Part shown: positions 9,883 through 18,647 of the stretch, one piece after another
Layout: each line of letters opens with the position of its first letter
How positions within the stretch are numbered: position 1 is the first letter of the stretch
From: Halomonas litopenaei
GTDB lineage: Bacteria > Pseudomonadota > Gammaproteobacteria > Pseudomonadales > Halomonadaceae
Length of the DNA stretch: 64,000 nucleotides
Direction: 5' to 3'
NCBI RefSeq assembly: GCF_017303055.1
Contig: NZ_JAEKJT010000010.1
Span: 1-64,000, forward strand
Notes under the pieces: generated by a model
What the model was told of the DNA's origin: nothing
The model's database searches: none
The model's input: only the letters and a program-made list of their open reading frames with translations
Position numbers and translations under genes: made by a program

Positions 9883-10216
9883 CAGTCCCTGATGGCGTAC
9901 CAGCCCTTGCGCGAATGGTCGTGCTGACTCTAGCCGCACGCTTTACCCAACAGCGTCTGCTGGCCATCGCTGTGGCTGCGCCAGCGGGGCACCGTGTTCC
10001 TGCAGGCCCAGCTCATGCAGATCAAGTTGCTGCAAACCAAGCTCCTGCAGATCAAAGCCTTTCTAAGGAGAGTAAATGGCTTGTCGCTACCGAATGGGCA
10101 CACTAGGCTTTTGATAGCGTCTATCCCAGCACCACCGGCTCCACTAACCCGCCAGTCGGCCTCGCTGGTCCGCCCTCACCAGAGGTCTGTCACCCCACTA
10201 GCCCCGGGAGCCGCCC
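9883..10216. other. Spacer before the pirin gene, with a degenerate 15-bp repeat and a micro-ORF
   Basis: No gene of normal size is supported. The stretch holds four degenerate 15-bp units at 9997-10056 (listed separately). It also has a 12-codon ORF at 10076-10114 with an unusually good ribosome site (AAGGAGAG, 5 bp from ATG) that encodes MACRYRMGTLGF. Whether the micro-ORF is translated is unknown. Confidence 0.45.
9997..10056 (+). repeat. Four degenerate 15-bp tandem units
   Basis: Units begin at 9997, 10012, 10027 and 10042 with consensus CTCCTGCAGATCAAG. In one frame they read FLQAQ-LMQIK-LLQTK-LLQIK, an amphipathic pentapeptide pattern, but no ribosome site leads into that frame, so coding is doubtful. 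Confidence 0.6.
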
Positions 10217-11155
10217 ATGAGTCTGCACGAAACACCCCGCCGCCCTTCGTCCTCACGGGATTGTCCGGTCATCGACGGACGTTATCAGATTCAGCGTATT
10301 GGCTCGCGAGAGGCCGCTGTCGGTGGGCTGCCAATCCATCGCGTGCTGCCTACTCGACACCGACGCACCATCGGCGCCTGGTGTTTTCTCGATCACGCGG
10401 GCCCCAGTATCCTGCGCGAGGGTGAGGGCATGCGAGTCGGCCCTCATCCCCATACCAGCTTGCAGACCTTCACCTGGATGCTGTCAGGTGAGGTACATCA
10501 TCGCGACAGCCTAGGCAGTGATCAGGTCATCCGGCCTGGCGAGGTCAATCTGATGACCGCGGGCCATGGCATCAGCCATACCGAAGAGAGCCTCGAGGAC
10601 AGTGACGAGCTGCATGCCGCCCAACTGTGGATCGCGCTGCCTCTTGAACACGCTGACACGGCGCCTCGCTTCGACCACTACGCCGACCTGCCCCGCTGGT
10701 CCCAGGAGGATGTTCACTTCACTCTTCTGGTTGGCCACTACGGTGGGCATGACGCACCCACCCTGAGCTTCTCTCCACTGGTAGGCGTTGATCTTCAGGC
10801 CGAGCGCTCCGCCCAGCTGACGCTGCCGCTTCAGGCAGCATTCGAATACGGGGTGCTGGTGCTGGAGGGTGACCTGACCCTGGACGGAGAATCCTTCAAG
10901 GTGGATGAGCTGGCCTACCTGGGTCGCGGCCGCAACGCTGTCGACGTCACCCTGTCGCCTGGCAGCCGCATGCTGTTGATTGGCGGCGAGCCGCTCGAGG
11001 ATGAGATTGTCATGTGGTGGAACTTTGTCGCGCACTCGCGCAAAGCGATTATCGAGGCCCAGCGGGACTGGGAAGCCGAAAGCCCCCGCTTTGGCACCAT
11101 ACCTCAGTGGCAGGGCCCGCGCCTGGAAGCCCCGCCATTGCCCTGGACCAGCTGA
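10217..11155 (+). CDS. Pirin family protein
   Basis: About 312 residues with two cupin barrels. Pirins are metal proteins of the cytoplasm; the E. coli homologue YhhW shows quercetinase activity, and others bind metabolic enzymes. The metal site is visible: HPH at the PHPHTSLQTF segment, and His and Glu in AGHGISHTEES. The C-terminal cupin runs through GVDLQAERSAQL to LLIGGEPLEDEIVMWWNFV, the family's conserved end motif, followed by a 40-residue tail (SRKAIIEAQRDWE to PPLPWTS). The start ATG follows GGGAGCCGCCC. The gene's last 41 codons with downstream sequence are repeated tandemly after the stop codon. Confidence 0.9.
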   Translation: MSLHETPRRPSSSRDCPVIDGRYQIQRIGSREAAVGGLPIHRVLPTRHRRTIGAWCFLDHAGPSILREGEGMRVGPHPHTSLQTFTWMLSGEVHHRDSLGSDQVIRPGEVNLMTAGHGISHTEESLEDSDELHAAQLWIALPLEHADTAPRFDHYADLPRWSQEDVHFTLLVGHYGGHDAPTLSFSPLVGVDLQAERSAQLTLPLQAAFEYGVLVLEGDLTLDGESFKVDELAYLGRGRNAVDVTLSPGSRMLLIGGEPLEDEIVMWWNFVAHSRKAIIEAQRDWEAESPRFGTIPQWQGPRLEAPPLPWTS

Positions 11156-11735
11156 GCCCCAGAACCAGCTGAGGGAAGGAGCGAGGACCCAGAGGAACCA
11201 TCATGTGGTCCTTTCATCACTGCGCACTCGCGCAAAGCGATTATCGAGGCCCAGCGGGACTGGGAGGCCGAAAGTCCCCGCTTTGGCACCATACCGCAGT
11301 GGCAGGGACCGCGCCTGGAAGCCCCGCCCTTGCCCTGGACCAGCTGAGACCCAGAACCAGTTGAGGGAAGGAGCGAGGACCCAGAGGCGCCATCATGTGG
11401 TCCTTTTATCACTGGGCACTCGCGCAAAGCGATTATCGAGGCCCAGCGGGACTGGGAGGCCGAAAGTCCCCGCTTTGGCACCATACCTCAGTGGCAGGGA
11501 CCGCGCCTGGAAGCCCCGCCATTGCCCTGGACCAGCTGAGACCCAGAACCAGCTGCGGGAAAGAGCGAGGACCCAGAGGCACCATCATGTGGTCCTTTCA
11601 TCACTGCGCACTCGCGCAAAGCGATTATCGAGGCCCAGCGGGACTGGGAAGCCGAAAGCCCCCGCTTTGGCACCATACCGCAGTGGCAGGGACCGCGCCT
11701 GGAAGCCCCGCCATTGCCCTGGACTAGCTGAGGGA
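11030..11735 (+). repeat. 192-bp tandem array of the pirin gene's 3' end (four tail copies, three linkers)
   Basis: The tail from HSRKAIIEAQ to the TGA stop occurs four times with an exact 192-bp (64-codon) period; the shared CAAAGCGATTATCG element starts at 11041, 11233, 11425 and 11617. Copy 1 is the real gene end. Each repeat unit is a 41-codon tail plus stop and a 23-codon linker. In the pirin frame all six variable codons of the tail are third-position synonymous changes (for example GAA/GAG, AGC/AGT, CCT/CCG, GGC/GGA). In the linkers six of seven variable codons change the amino acid. The linker's ATCATGTGGTCC resembles the gene's own GTCATGTGGTGG, which suggests where the duplication joint lies. 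A degraded fragment continues to about 11785. Confidence 0.95.
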
Positions 11736-11801
11736 AGCCCTGCACTTTCCGTGGACAAACGAAGGGAAGCCCCGCCATTGCCATGGCAATGATCTGCCGT
11801 G

Positions 11802-12119
11802 TCAGGAGGTGCGACTCACCCACCAGTCGGCGTAGCTGCTGTTGTGCGGCGCCTTGCCGGATTCATCCTCGGCTCCATCGTCCCACCACACGGGGCCGCG
11901 CTCGCCGAGTGCCTCCTTGGCGGCCTGAACCTGTGCCCGGGCAGCCTTCAAGGCAGCCTCGTCCTCACTCTGCCTGGCATCCTTCACCGCTCGACGAGCT
12001 GCCATCAACGCCTTGACGTGGCGCTGTCGAAACGCCTCATCAAGGCTTGGATCGGTGCAGCGCCACAACCGATTCTTGGCGACAAAGTAACGACCATCCG
12101 GGGTCTTGGGATACTTCAT
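11802..12119 (-). CDS. Conserved hypothetical protein, 105 residues
   Basis: I do not recognise a named family. The protein opens MKYPKTPDGRYFVAKNRLWR, then CTDPSLDEAFRQRHVKALMAARRAVKD, a highly charged helical stretch (ARQSEDEAALKAARAQVQAAKEAL) likely to form a coiled coil, and an acidic, aromatic WWDDGAEDESGKAPHNSSYADWW end. No signal or membrane segment is seen. The start is fixed by CGGAGG 7 bp before the ATG at 12119. The gene converges on the pirin repeat array and is divergent from the FMN reductase. Similar small proteins with an N-terminal DGRYFV-RLWR block are common in proteobacteria, from memory, without assigned function. Confidence 0.75.
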   Translation of the reverse strand: MKYPKTPDGRYFVAKNRLWRCTDPSLDEAFRQRHVKALMAARRAVKDARQSEDEAALKAARAQVQAAKEALGERGPVWWDDGAEDESGKAPHNSSYADWWVSRTS

Positions 12120-12254
12120 GGGCAGCCTCCGTGTGCCTTCAACGTAGTGTACATTGCATGATGACGGAGCAGCGGGTTCGCGTCTGTGCTTGCACCCCAT
12201 CTCAACGCCCTGACGACTGCCCTAGCGCATCAACCTGACATGGAGGAACACGTC

Positions 12255-12827
12255 ATGAGCCACCAACGTCCACGTATCCTGGTCTTCGCGGGCAGCGCTC
12301 GCAAGAACTCCTATAACAAGCGTCTGGCAAAACTGATGGCACAGCGTATCGATGCCTGTGGGGGCGACGCCACCTTTGTTGACCTGGCAGATTTTCCCAT
12401 GCCGCTCTACGACGGTGACCTGGAGGAGCAAGAGGGGCTGCCAGAGCACGCCAGCCGCCTGAAGCGCATGTTCATGGACCACCAGGGCCTTGCCATCGCC
12501 TCTCCTGAATACAATGGCTTCATCACGCCTCTGTTGAAGAACACCATCGACTGGGTGTCTCGGCCTGATGGAGACCTGGGCGCGCTCGCACCCTATCAGC
12601 ACAAGGTGGCCGCCATCGTGGGCGCCTCACCCGGCGGGCTCGGCGGACTGCGTGCCCTGCCTCTACTGCGCCAGCTGCTGAGCAACATCGGCGTGACCGT
12701 CCTGCCCGACCAGCTCGCCGTCGGCGGTGCCGGTGAGGCCTTCCATGAAGACGGTAGTCTGGCAGACGAAGGCAAGGCCAAGGCCCTGGACGGTATCTGT
12801 CAGCGACTGGTGGATAGTGTGACATAG
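12255..12827 (+). CDS. NADPH-dependent FMN reductase family protein
   Basis: About 190 residues with a flavodoxin-like fold. The FMN phosphate-binding loop is FAGSARKNSYNKRL near the N-terminus, followed by SPEYNGFITPLLKNTIDWVSRP, the isoalloxazine-binding motif of this family (SPEYNxxxPxxLKNxxDW), and VGASPGGLGGLRALP. Such enzymes reduce FMN, quinones or azo compounds with NADPH. The ATG at 12255 is preferred over upstream in-frame starts because TGGAGG lies 8 bp before it. It is a single gene; the exact substrate is not deducible. Confidence 0.88.
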   Translation: MSHQRPRILVFAGSARKNSYNKRLAKLMAQRIDACGGDATFVDLADFPMPLYDGDLEEQEGLPEHASRLKRMFMDHQGLAIASPEYNGFITPLLKNTIDWVSRPDGDLGALAPYQHKVAAIVGASPGGLGGLRALPLLRQLLSNIGVTVLPDQLAVGGAGEAFHEDGSLADEGKAKALDGICQRLVDSVT

Positions 12828-12888
12828 CGCCAGTGAGGGCCGTCTGACCACCGACGGCGACCCAGGCAAGAGGCACGTATCGGGGCGC

Positions 12889-13278
12889 CTACCACAGCGC
12901 CCCGATCATGATGACAAGGCATGCCAGCATACCCATGGCAAACACACCAGAGCGGATCCATTGCCAGTCGAGGGTATAGGCGATGGGATGCAGCAGGCGC
13001 GAGGCAAGAAAGACTAGCGCAGGCGTGTCGAGGCTGTGTAGATCGGCGCCAGCGCCCATGGCGACCACGGCCGTGCTCAGATAGACGATCAATGCCTCCC
13101 AGGCATTGGACTGGGCCGCATGCAGGCGCGCACCAATCCCTTCCATGGCGGCCTGCTGGGCGCGCGGATGGCGGTTATCGAGATGGCCGAACTGGCGCAC
13201 GCGCCAGGCGGCACCGATCCAGGCCAGCAGGATCGGCAGCAGGGACGCGATAAACAGGGTGACGAGAAAGATCGACAT
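12889..13278 (-). CDS. MAPEG family membrane protein
   Basis: About 129 residues with four hydrophobic segments (FLVTLFIASLLPILLAWIGAAW; ALIVYLSTAVVAMGAG; LVFLASRLLHPIAYTLDW; VFAMGMLACLVIMIGALW) and the MAPEG-type basic loop DNRHPRAQQA and NAWEAL. MAPEG proteins include microsomal glutathione transferases; the bacterial members are mostly uncharacterised. The ATG at 13278 has CGGAG 7-8 bp upstream; a longer N-terminus would be non-hydrophobic and cysteine-rich, so it is rejected. Confidence 0.82.
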   Translation of the reverse strand: MSIFLVTLFIASLLPILLAWIGAAWRVRQFGHLDNRHPRAQQAAMEGIGARLHAAQSNAWEALIVYLSTAVVAMGAGADLHSLDTPALVFLASRLLHPIAYTLDWQWIRSGVFAMGMLACLVIMIGALW

Positions 13279-13402
13279 GGCAGGCTCCGAGGGCGAATCT
13301 TCCTCAGCATGGCACAGGCAATGGCTGACAGGCGAAGGGACAGGCGTCAGCATGGCGGTACTTGCCTGATGACTGGCTTACCGAGCCCAAGAGGTTTCCT
13401 CC

Positions 13403-14011
13403 ATGCCCGCAAGCCGAGATCGCAACGTCACCCACGTACCCGATGTCCACCCCGCCCGCCACGCCCTGACCAGTCGCGCCCTGCACGCCTTACTGGCACT
13501 GACCATCGGCCTTCTTTACCTGAGCGCCTACGGGCGCAAGTGGGCGACCACCCAACTGGAAGCCGCCAACTGGTATCTGCTGGTGGCCCACATCAATCTG
13601 GGACTGTTAAGCGTAGCGCTGTCGCTTGGCCTATTGATGGCGCATCTATGGCTGCCTCGACCTGCCCCCCAGGGCCTGCCCCGGGTGACTCGCCTCGCTC
13701 ACCGAGGTCTGCTCGCGTTACTGCTGGCGCTGCCAGTCGCGGCCTATGTCGGCACCGGCTTTGACCTCAAGGTGCTGGGCCAGTGGACACTGCCTTCATT
13801 TCAACGCCTGCCAGTGGCTGACTGGCTATCGGACCTGCTGGCCCAACCGCTGATCAGCCTGATGGATCCTTTCGCTCGTTTTCACAAGGAATGGGGCGCC
13901 GATCTGCTGCTGCCGGTATTGCTGGCCGGCCATATCGCGGGCGCCCTTTTCCATCACTGGGTGCTCAAGGATGATGTCCTCAGGAACATGTGGACACTCA
14001 AGTCACCCTAG
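13403..14011 (+). CDS. Cytochrome b561 family protein
   Basis: About 202 residues with four membrane helices. These di-heme inner-membrane proteins pass electrons from ubiquinol or to superoxide. Histidines suitable as heme ligands occur in helix 1 (TSRALHALLALTIG), helix 2 (YLLVAHINLGLL) and the last helix (LLLPVLLAGHIAGALFHHWVLKDDVL); the HxxxxxLFHH ending with KDD is typical. TTTCCTCC-type spacing with AGAGG precedes the ATG. It is convergent with the SSS symporter gene and they share a strong terminator. Confidence 0.85.
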   Translation: MPASRDRNVTHVPDVHPARHALTSRALHALLALTIGLLYLSAYGRKWATTQLEAANWYLLVAHINLGLLSVALSLGLLMAHLWLPRPAPQGLPRVTRLAHRGLLALLLALPVAAYVGTGFDLKVLGQWTLPSFQRLPVADWLSDLLAQPLISLMDPFARFHKEWGADLLLPVLLAGHIAGALFHHWVLKDDVLRNMWTLKSP

Positions 14012-14051
14012 GGTTATCGGGGCGGGGCCCTGTGCAAGATGGTCGATGACT

Positions 14052-14085
14052 AAAACCCCGCGTCACATGCATGACGCGGGGTTTT
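14052..14085. terminator. Bidirectional terminator between cytochrome b561 and symporter genes
   Basis: A perfect 14-bp stem: AAAACCCCGCGTCA (14052-14065) pairs with TGACGCGGGGTTTT (14072-14085) around CATGCA. The A-run and T-run at its ends make it functional on both strands. Confidence 0.92.
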
Positions 14086-14111
14086 GGCATCAACGTAGGT
14101 GACGCGCTCGA

Positions 14112-15599
14112 TCAGGCCTTGGCCCCCTTGCGCAGTGGCACCTCGGGGACGGCTTCCATACGCTCACGTTCCTGGGTGATCAGCTCCAGAGCCTGATCCT
14201 CGGTCAGCTCGGATGCTGGGGTGAACAGACTCACCACGATACCCACCAGGATTGCCATTCCCACTGCCGGGATACTCGGATTGCCCCAGTACAGGTTCCA
14301 GCCACTATGGCTGATCACCACCAGTGACGTTATCGAGGCAGTTGCCAGGGAAGCGATCGCCCCCTGCCAGGTATAGCGAGACCAGAAGCGTCCCAGAATC
14401 CCGCAGACGAACATGCCCGCCAGTACCGTGGCCACCATCTTGGTGATGTAGGCGATCACGTTATCGGAGGTCAGGGCGAAGGCCAGCGCCAGGCCGATCG
14501 TGAACACCAGACCGACGCGGGACAGCCAGACCACGCTGTTGGCCGAAGGAGCACGACCCTTGACCAGCACATAGAGGTCACGAATCAAGGTGGTGACACC
14601 GGCGATGGCATCGCTGCTGGCGCTGGACATGGTGGCCGAGAGGCCCGCGACGAGCAGCAGCAGGCCCAGCCACAGCGGCAGCACTTCGGTGGCCAGGTAA
14701 GGGAACGCAAAGTTACTGTTTTCAAGGCCTGGGTTCAGCGCATAGGTCGACATGCCGATGATCGCCGGGACGATGGAAAACAACATGTACAGGCAGCCGG
14801 TGACCAGGAAGGAGCGACGCACCGAACCCACGGAAGCGCCGGAGTAGATCCGCTGACGGAAGGACGGAGTCGACAGCACCCCTACCGCGATGACCGCCAC
14901 CAGTGACAGCGCCGGTACCAGGCCAACCTTTTCGATCGCCAGGAAGCTGGTGGCAGCGGCATCCATCGAGGCGGTCATCTCGGCGAAGCCTCCTACCTCT
15001 ACCACGGCCACCGCCGCCATCAGGAAGAAGCCGACGAACAGCACGATCGCCTGGACGGTGTCGGTCCACACCACCGCCATATAGCCACCGATGACACAGT
15101 AGACGCCAAACCCCAGGGCCACGATGAGCTTGGCCTGCCACACCGGGATGTCAGCCATCCAGGCAAGATACAGACCGCCGCCAAGGATATGGGCACCCAG
15201 CCAACCGATACAGGCGATGTAGATGAACAGGGCCACCACATTGCGCACCAGACGGTTGGCGCCCACATAGAACGACAGCTCTTCACTCATGGTCATGAAG
15301 CGGTAGCGCCGCACCCCGGAGAAACACAGCGCCAACAGCAGCACGCCGATGGAGCCGCCGAGGCCATATAGCGCCCCGCCCCATCCGTTGGCGTAGCCAA
15401 AGCCTACAGCTCCCATGCTGGAGCCGGTACCCACCATGGTGGCGACGGTGGTGCCGATGGTCAGAAACAGCGGGACACTGCGCCCGCCAAGAAGAAAATC
15501 ATCGCCGGAACCGCGATCATTGCGCGACATCCACCAGCCAAAGCCAATCATCAGGACGATGTAGATACAAAAGGTAGCAAGGAAAAGATGACTGTTCAT
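14112..15599 (-). CDS. Sodium:solute symporter (SSS family), likely for D-amino acids or related compounds
   Basis: About 495 residues with about 13 hydrophobic segments. SSS marks include an N-terminal YIVLMIGFGWWMSR, DDFLLGGRSVPLFLTIGTTVATMVG (Na+-site helix), GFGVYCVIGGYMAVVWTDTVQAIVLFVGFF (the conserved GG-x5-WTD-x2-Q motif), and RQRIYSGASVGSVRRS. It is the last gene of the run rpiR, deacylase, ridA, symporter, so it most likely imports the N-acyl-D-amino acid or D-amino acid that the cluster degrades; that substrate is inference. AGAGG precedes the ATG. Confidence 0.88.
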   Translation of the reverse strand: MNSHLFLATFCIYIVLMIGFGWWMSRNDRGSGDDFLLGGRSVPLFLTIGTTVATMVGTGSSMGAVGFGYANGWGGALYGLGGSIGVLLLALCFSGVRRYRFMTMSEELSFYVGANRLVRNVVALFIYIACIGWLGAHILGGGLYLAWMADIPVWQAKLIVALGFGVYCVIGGYMAVVWTDTVQAIVLFVGFFLMAAVAVVEVGGFAEMTASMDAAATSFLAIEKVGLVPALSLVAVIAVGVLSTPSFRQRIYSGASVGSVRRSFLVTGCLYMLFSIVPAIIGMSTYALNPGLENSNFAFPYLATEVLPLWLGLLLLVAGLSATMSSASSDAIAGVTTLIRDLYVLVKGRAPSANSVVWLSRVGLVFTIGLALAFALTSDNVIAYITKMVATVLAGMFVCGILGRFWSRYTWQGAIASLATASITSLVVISHSGWNLYWGNPSIPAVGMAILVGIVVSLFTPASELTEDQALELITQERERMEAVPEVPLRKGAKA

Positions 15600-15780
15600 A
15601 CAGACCTCTTATACTTGTCGTCTCGGTCGTTGCCGCGATCGAGACAGTGAACGTAAGCGTTTGCTGAGCCTGGCGTCGGGTCCTTGCCGGGACCCGGCGC
15701 CCTCCTTCACTGCGATGCGGGCATCCTGCCCAGGACGAGTTGCCGCTCGCCCCTGGTTATCCCCTGATCCCCTTCCTTAT

Positions 15781-16173
15781 TCAGGCCCGGTCAGCGCGAT
15801 AGCACGTCAGGTCGACCTCGACCTTGCAGTCCACCACCAGGTCCTGAACGCTGCAGATACGTGCCGGCGGGTGATCCTTGAAGTACTCCGCAAAGACCTT
15901 GTTGAACGACTGGAAGTAGCGGGCATCGGTCAGCACCGCGGTCACGTGCACCACGTGTTCGATGTCGTACCCCGCCTCACGAGCGATGGTCAGTGCATTC
16001 TCGAAGGCCAGTCGGCTCTGCTCGATGATGCCGCCTTCCACCACTTCACCGTCGGTCATGGGTGTCTGGCCAGACACCTTGAGCCAGCCCCCCGCCTCGA
16101 CGGCCCGGGAGAACGGCAGTTTCTGTCCACCGGTGCCTACGCCTCCCTCGGCGCCATAACGCTTGATGCTCAT
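15781..16173 (-). CDS. ridA: RidA family enamine/imine deaminase
   Basis: About 130 residues, the normal length of the trimeric YjgF/YER057c/UK114 fold. RidA proteins hydrolyse reactive 2-aminoacrylate-type intermediates made by PLP dehydratases. The substrate Arg lies in PPARICSVQDLVVDCKVEVDL, and the N-terminal block includes GGWLKVSGQTPM. An AGGAGAG site precedes the ATG. Its position beside the deacylase and across from a D-serine-dehydratase-type enzyme fits directly: that enzyme class releases 2-aminoacrylate, which RidA clears. Confidence 0.88.
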   Translation of the reverse strand: MSIKRYGAEGGVGTGGQKLPFSRAVEAGGWLKVSGQTPMTDGEVVEGGIIEQSRLAFENALTIAREAGYDIEHVVHVTAVLTDARYFQSFNKVFAEYFKDHPPARICSVQDLVVDCKVEVDLTCYRADRA

Positions 16174-16241
16174 CTTTCACTCTCCTGTCAGGTACAGATG
16201 CAAACTCTTGATATGTTGAGCGTTCCTTGGCGAAGCGCTCG

Positions 16242-17702
16242 CTACAGTGGCGTCGCCTCCAGGCGCACGCTTCGACGCAACATGCGTCCGTTACGTTCGT
16301 TCGAGGCCCTGCCCTCGGTATAGGCCGTGTGGCCATTGACCCACACCCGCAGAATGCCTTGTGCGGGCGTCTTGGGTTGGTCATAGGTGGCGCTGTCGTC
16401 CAATCGTTCCAGGTCCAGCAACACCAGGTCAGCGAACGCTCCCTGGCGAATCACTCCGCGATCTTCAAGGCCAAAGGTGGCAGCGGACAGGCCGGTCATC
16501 TTGCGCACCGCCTCGGCGGGCGCCATCAACGCCAAGTCCCGGCTGTAATGGGCGAGGACTCGGGGAAAGGCGCCCCACAGACGCGGGTGGGGATGAGGAT
16601 CATTGGGCAGGCCATCCGAGCCGACCATGGTCAGCGGGTGCGCCAGTACCTGGCGCATATCCTCTTCACACATGTTGTGGTAGACCGCTCCCGCCGGCTG
16701 CAGCCGCTTGGCCGCCTCCAGCAGTGACACCTCCCAGTCGGCGGCAATCGCCGCCAGTGGCCGGCGCGCCTGCTCGGGATGCGGTTTCGACCAGGTGATG
16801 GTGATCTCGATTTCATCCGTGACCTGGCCCAGGTCCAGCGTCGACGAACCCGCGGTATAGGGGTAGCAATCGCAGTGCACCCGCTGCTGGGTGGCCGCAC
16901 CGGTCAGCTGAGACAGCGCCCTTGGTGCCTGCCCCCAGTTACCGGCGCCGGCACACTTCAAGTGAGAGATCACCAAGGGTGCGCTGGCGTCACGAGCGGT
17001 GGCGAAGGCTTCGTCCATGGCCTCGGCCTGACCGGCGAACTCGTCACGCAGATGGGTGGTATAGATGCCCCCTGCAGCGCTGACCGCACGCACCAATGCC
17101 GCCACTTCGGCACTCGGCGCCTGGCGGGCGTTGCGATAGGCAAGCCCGGTGCTCATCCCGATCGCTCCTTCGGCAAGGGCTTGCTCGAGAGATGCGCGCA
17201 TGGCAGCAATCTCTTCCTCGCTGGCGGGTCGCTCGAGGTCCTGCATGACTTGAGAGCGCAGGCTGGTGTGCCCCACCAGCGCGGCGACATTGATGGCCGG
17301 CGCCGCCTGTTCGACGGCCTGGGCATAGGCGGCAAAGGTGGGATAGACGAAGTCGTCGGCCTCACCCAGCAGGTTCATGGGGTCCGGCACGTCGCTACCT
17401 GCCAGCTGGACCGGAGAGGCACTGATGCCACAATTGCCCACCACCACGGTGGTCACCCCCTGGCTTAGCTTGGGCAGCATGTCAGGGGTGCGCACCACAT
17501 TGGTGTCATCGTGGGTGTGAACGTCGATAAACCCAGGCGTGAGGGTCAGACCTTGCGCCTCGATGACGTCGAGAGCCTCGTGTCCCGCCAACTGCCCCAG
17601 CGCCACGATGCGGTCGCCCTTGATGGCCACATCGGCGATGAAAGGGTCGGCGCCAGTGCCGTCCAGCAGGGTGGCGCCACGGATCAAGAGGTCATGCTGC
17701 AT
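16242..17702 (-). CDS. N-acyl-D-amino-acid deacylase (D-aminoacylase)
   Basis: About 486 residues of the amidohydrolase superfamily; it hydrolyses N-acyl-D-amino acids to D-amino acids and a carboxylate. The metal-site elements of D-aminoacylase appear in order: HTHDD after GFIDV, the bridging Cys in VVGNCGIS, His in YTTHLRDE, His in VISHLKCAG and Asp in MVGSDGLP. An N-terminal and C-terminal small beta domain (GATLLDGTGA; GVIRQGAFADLVLLD) frames the barrel. The ATG at 17702 starts 1 bp after the rpiR stop (TGATATG), so it is translationally coupled to the regulator. It is followed after 68 bp by ridA. Confidence 0.92.
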   Translation of the reverse strand: MQHDLLIRGATLLDGTGADPFIADVAIKGDRIVALGQLAGHEALDVIEAQGLTLTPGFIDVHTHDDTNVVRTPDMLPKLSQGVTTVVVGNCGISASPVQLAGSDVPDPMNLLGEADDFVYPTFAAYAQAVEQAAPAINVAALVGHTSLRSQVMQDLERPASEEEIAAMRASLEQALAEGAIGMSTGLAYRNARQAPSAEVAALVRAVSAAGGIYTTHLRDEFAGQAEAMDEAFATARDASAPLVISHLKCAGAGNWGQAPRALSQLTGAATQQRVHCDCYPYTAGSSTLDLGQVTDEIEITITWSKPHPEQARRPLAAIAADWEVSLLEAAKRLQPAGAVYHNMCEEDMRQVLAHPLTMVGSDGLPNDPHPHPRLWGAFPRVLAHYSRDLALMAPAEAVRKMTGLSAATFGLEDRGVIRQGAFADLVLLDLERLDDSATYDQPKTPAQGILRVWVNGHTAYTEGRASNERNGRMLRRSVRLEATPL

Positions 17703-17703
17703 A

Positions 17704-18567
17704 TCAGTCTCCCAGTGGCTGACGATTGTCGCCGCCACGATGGTCATCCAGTGCAATCTTCAATCGCCGCAGCTTGGCACGCGCCTGGTCGCGATGACGC
17801 ATGGCCAGTTCCAGCGCCAGTACGTCAATCGCGGCCATCAGTGCGTAGCGCGACGCCGAAGGGTGAAGAATGAAATCGGTTTCTCGGGTGGCGATAGGCA
17901 ACACAACATCAGCCGCTGCGGCCAGGGGCGAACCAACAGCGGTTAGGGCGATGACCTGGGCTCCGTATTGACTGGCAATCTGAGCCGACTCGACCATCTC
18001 CGGGGTATAACCAGACACCGACAGCACGACCACCACATCATCGGGATCCAAGGTGGCGGCGACCATGCGCGGGACCAGGCCATGAGGATAGGCACTGACC
18101 GGGTAGCCGAGGCGCATCAGCCGAAACTGCAGCTCCTGGCACATCACGCTTGAGCCTCCGCCGCAGCCGAAGGCCAGGATCTGACGTGCCTGGTCCAGGC
18201 GCTCCACCGCGCCGGCAATGTCCGCCTCAAGCAACAGTTCGCGATTGATCGCCAGCGTCTGGGTGGCAACGTCGTATACCGCAGCAGGGCCCCGCGCCGG
18301 GTCGGCGTCCTCGATGAAGCGGCGACCTGCCGCCAGCGCTCGATTCAGGCGCAGCTTGAGATCGCGCACGTTGTCACAGCCCACGGATCGCGCAAAGCGG
18401 GTCACGGTGGCATCACTGACACCAGAGCGTCTGGCGATGTCGGTGATGCTGGCCTCGGCCACAAAGTCGATGTCCTCGAAGATCAACTCCGCCACCTTGC
18501 GCTCCGAGTCGCTCAGCGACCCGACAAGGGCAGTGATTCGGGACAGGATGTCGATCTGCTGACTCAT
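17704..18567 (-). CDS. MurR/RpiR-family transcriptional regulator
   Basis: About 287 residues: an N-terminal helix-turn-helix of the RpiR type (LSDSERKVAELIFEDI, then SITDIARRSGVSDATVTRFARSVG) and a C-terminal SIS domain (ILAFGCGGGSSVMCQEL, VVVLSVSGYTPEMVESAQIA) that normally binds a phosphosugar but in this context may bind an amino-acid-like effector. AGGAG precedes the ATG. It is the first gene of the D-amino-acid operon and divergent from the PLP enzyme, so it probably controls both directions from the palindrome in the intergenic region. Confidence 0.9.
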   Translation of the reverse strand: MSQQIDILSRITALVGSLSDSERKVAELIFEDIDFVAEASITDIARRSGVSDATVTRFARSVGCDNVRDLKLRLNRALAAGRRFIEDADPARGPAAVYDVATQTLAINRELLLEADIAGAVERLDQARQILAFGCGGGSSVMCQELQFRLMRLGYPVSAYPHGLVPRMVAATLDPDDVVVVLSVSGYTPEMVESAQIASQYGAQVIALTAVGSPLAAAADVVLPIATRETDFILHPSASRYALMAAIDVLALELAMRHRDQARAKLRRLKIALDDHRGGDNRQPLGD

Positions 18568-18647
18568 GACAGGCTCCTAGCCGTTACCGCGATGGCAGGT
18601 CAATAAGCCCATCGAAAGGGCTCGCTATCGGTGTTGTCCTTACGCTA

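Noticed and set aside
10980..11792. A 270-codon open frame across the pirin array with a 64-residue repeat
   Set aside because: It is out of frame with pirin, starts inside it and owes its openness to the 192-bp period being a multiple of three. Its composition is Arg/Pro/Ser-rich and no ribosome site leads into it.
11104..11823. Antisense repeat frames on the minus strand of the pirin array
   Set aside because: They are by-products of the tandem repeat in a high-GC coding region. No start signal or protein-like composition was seen.
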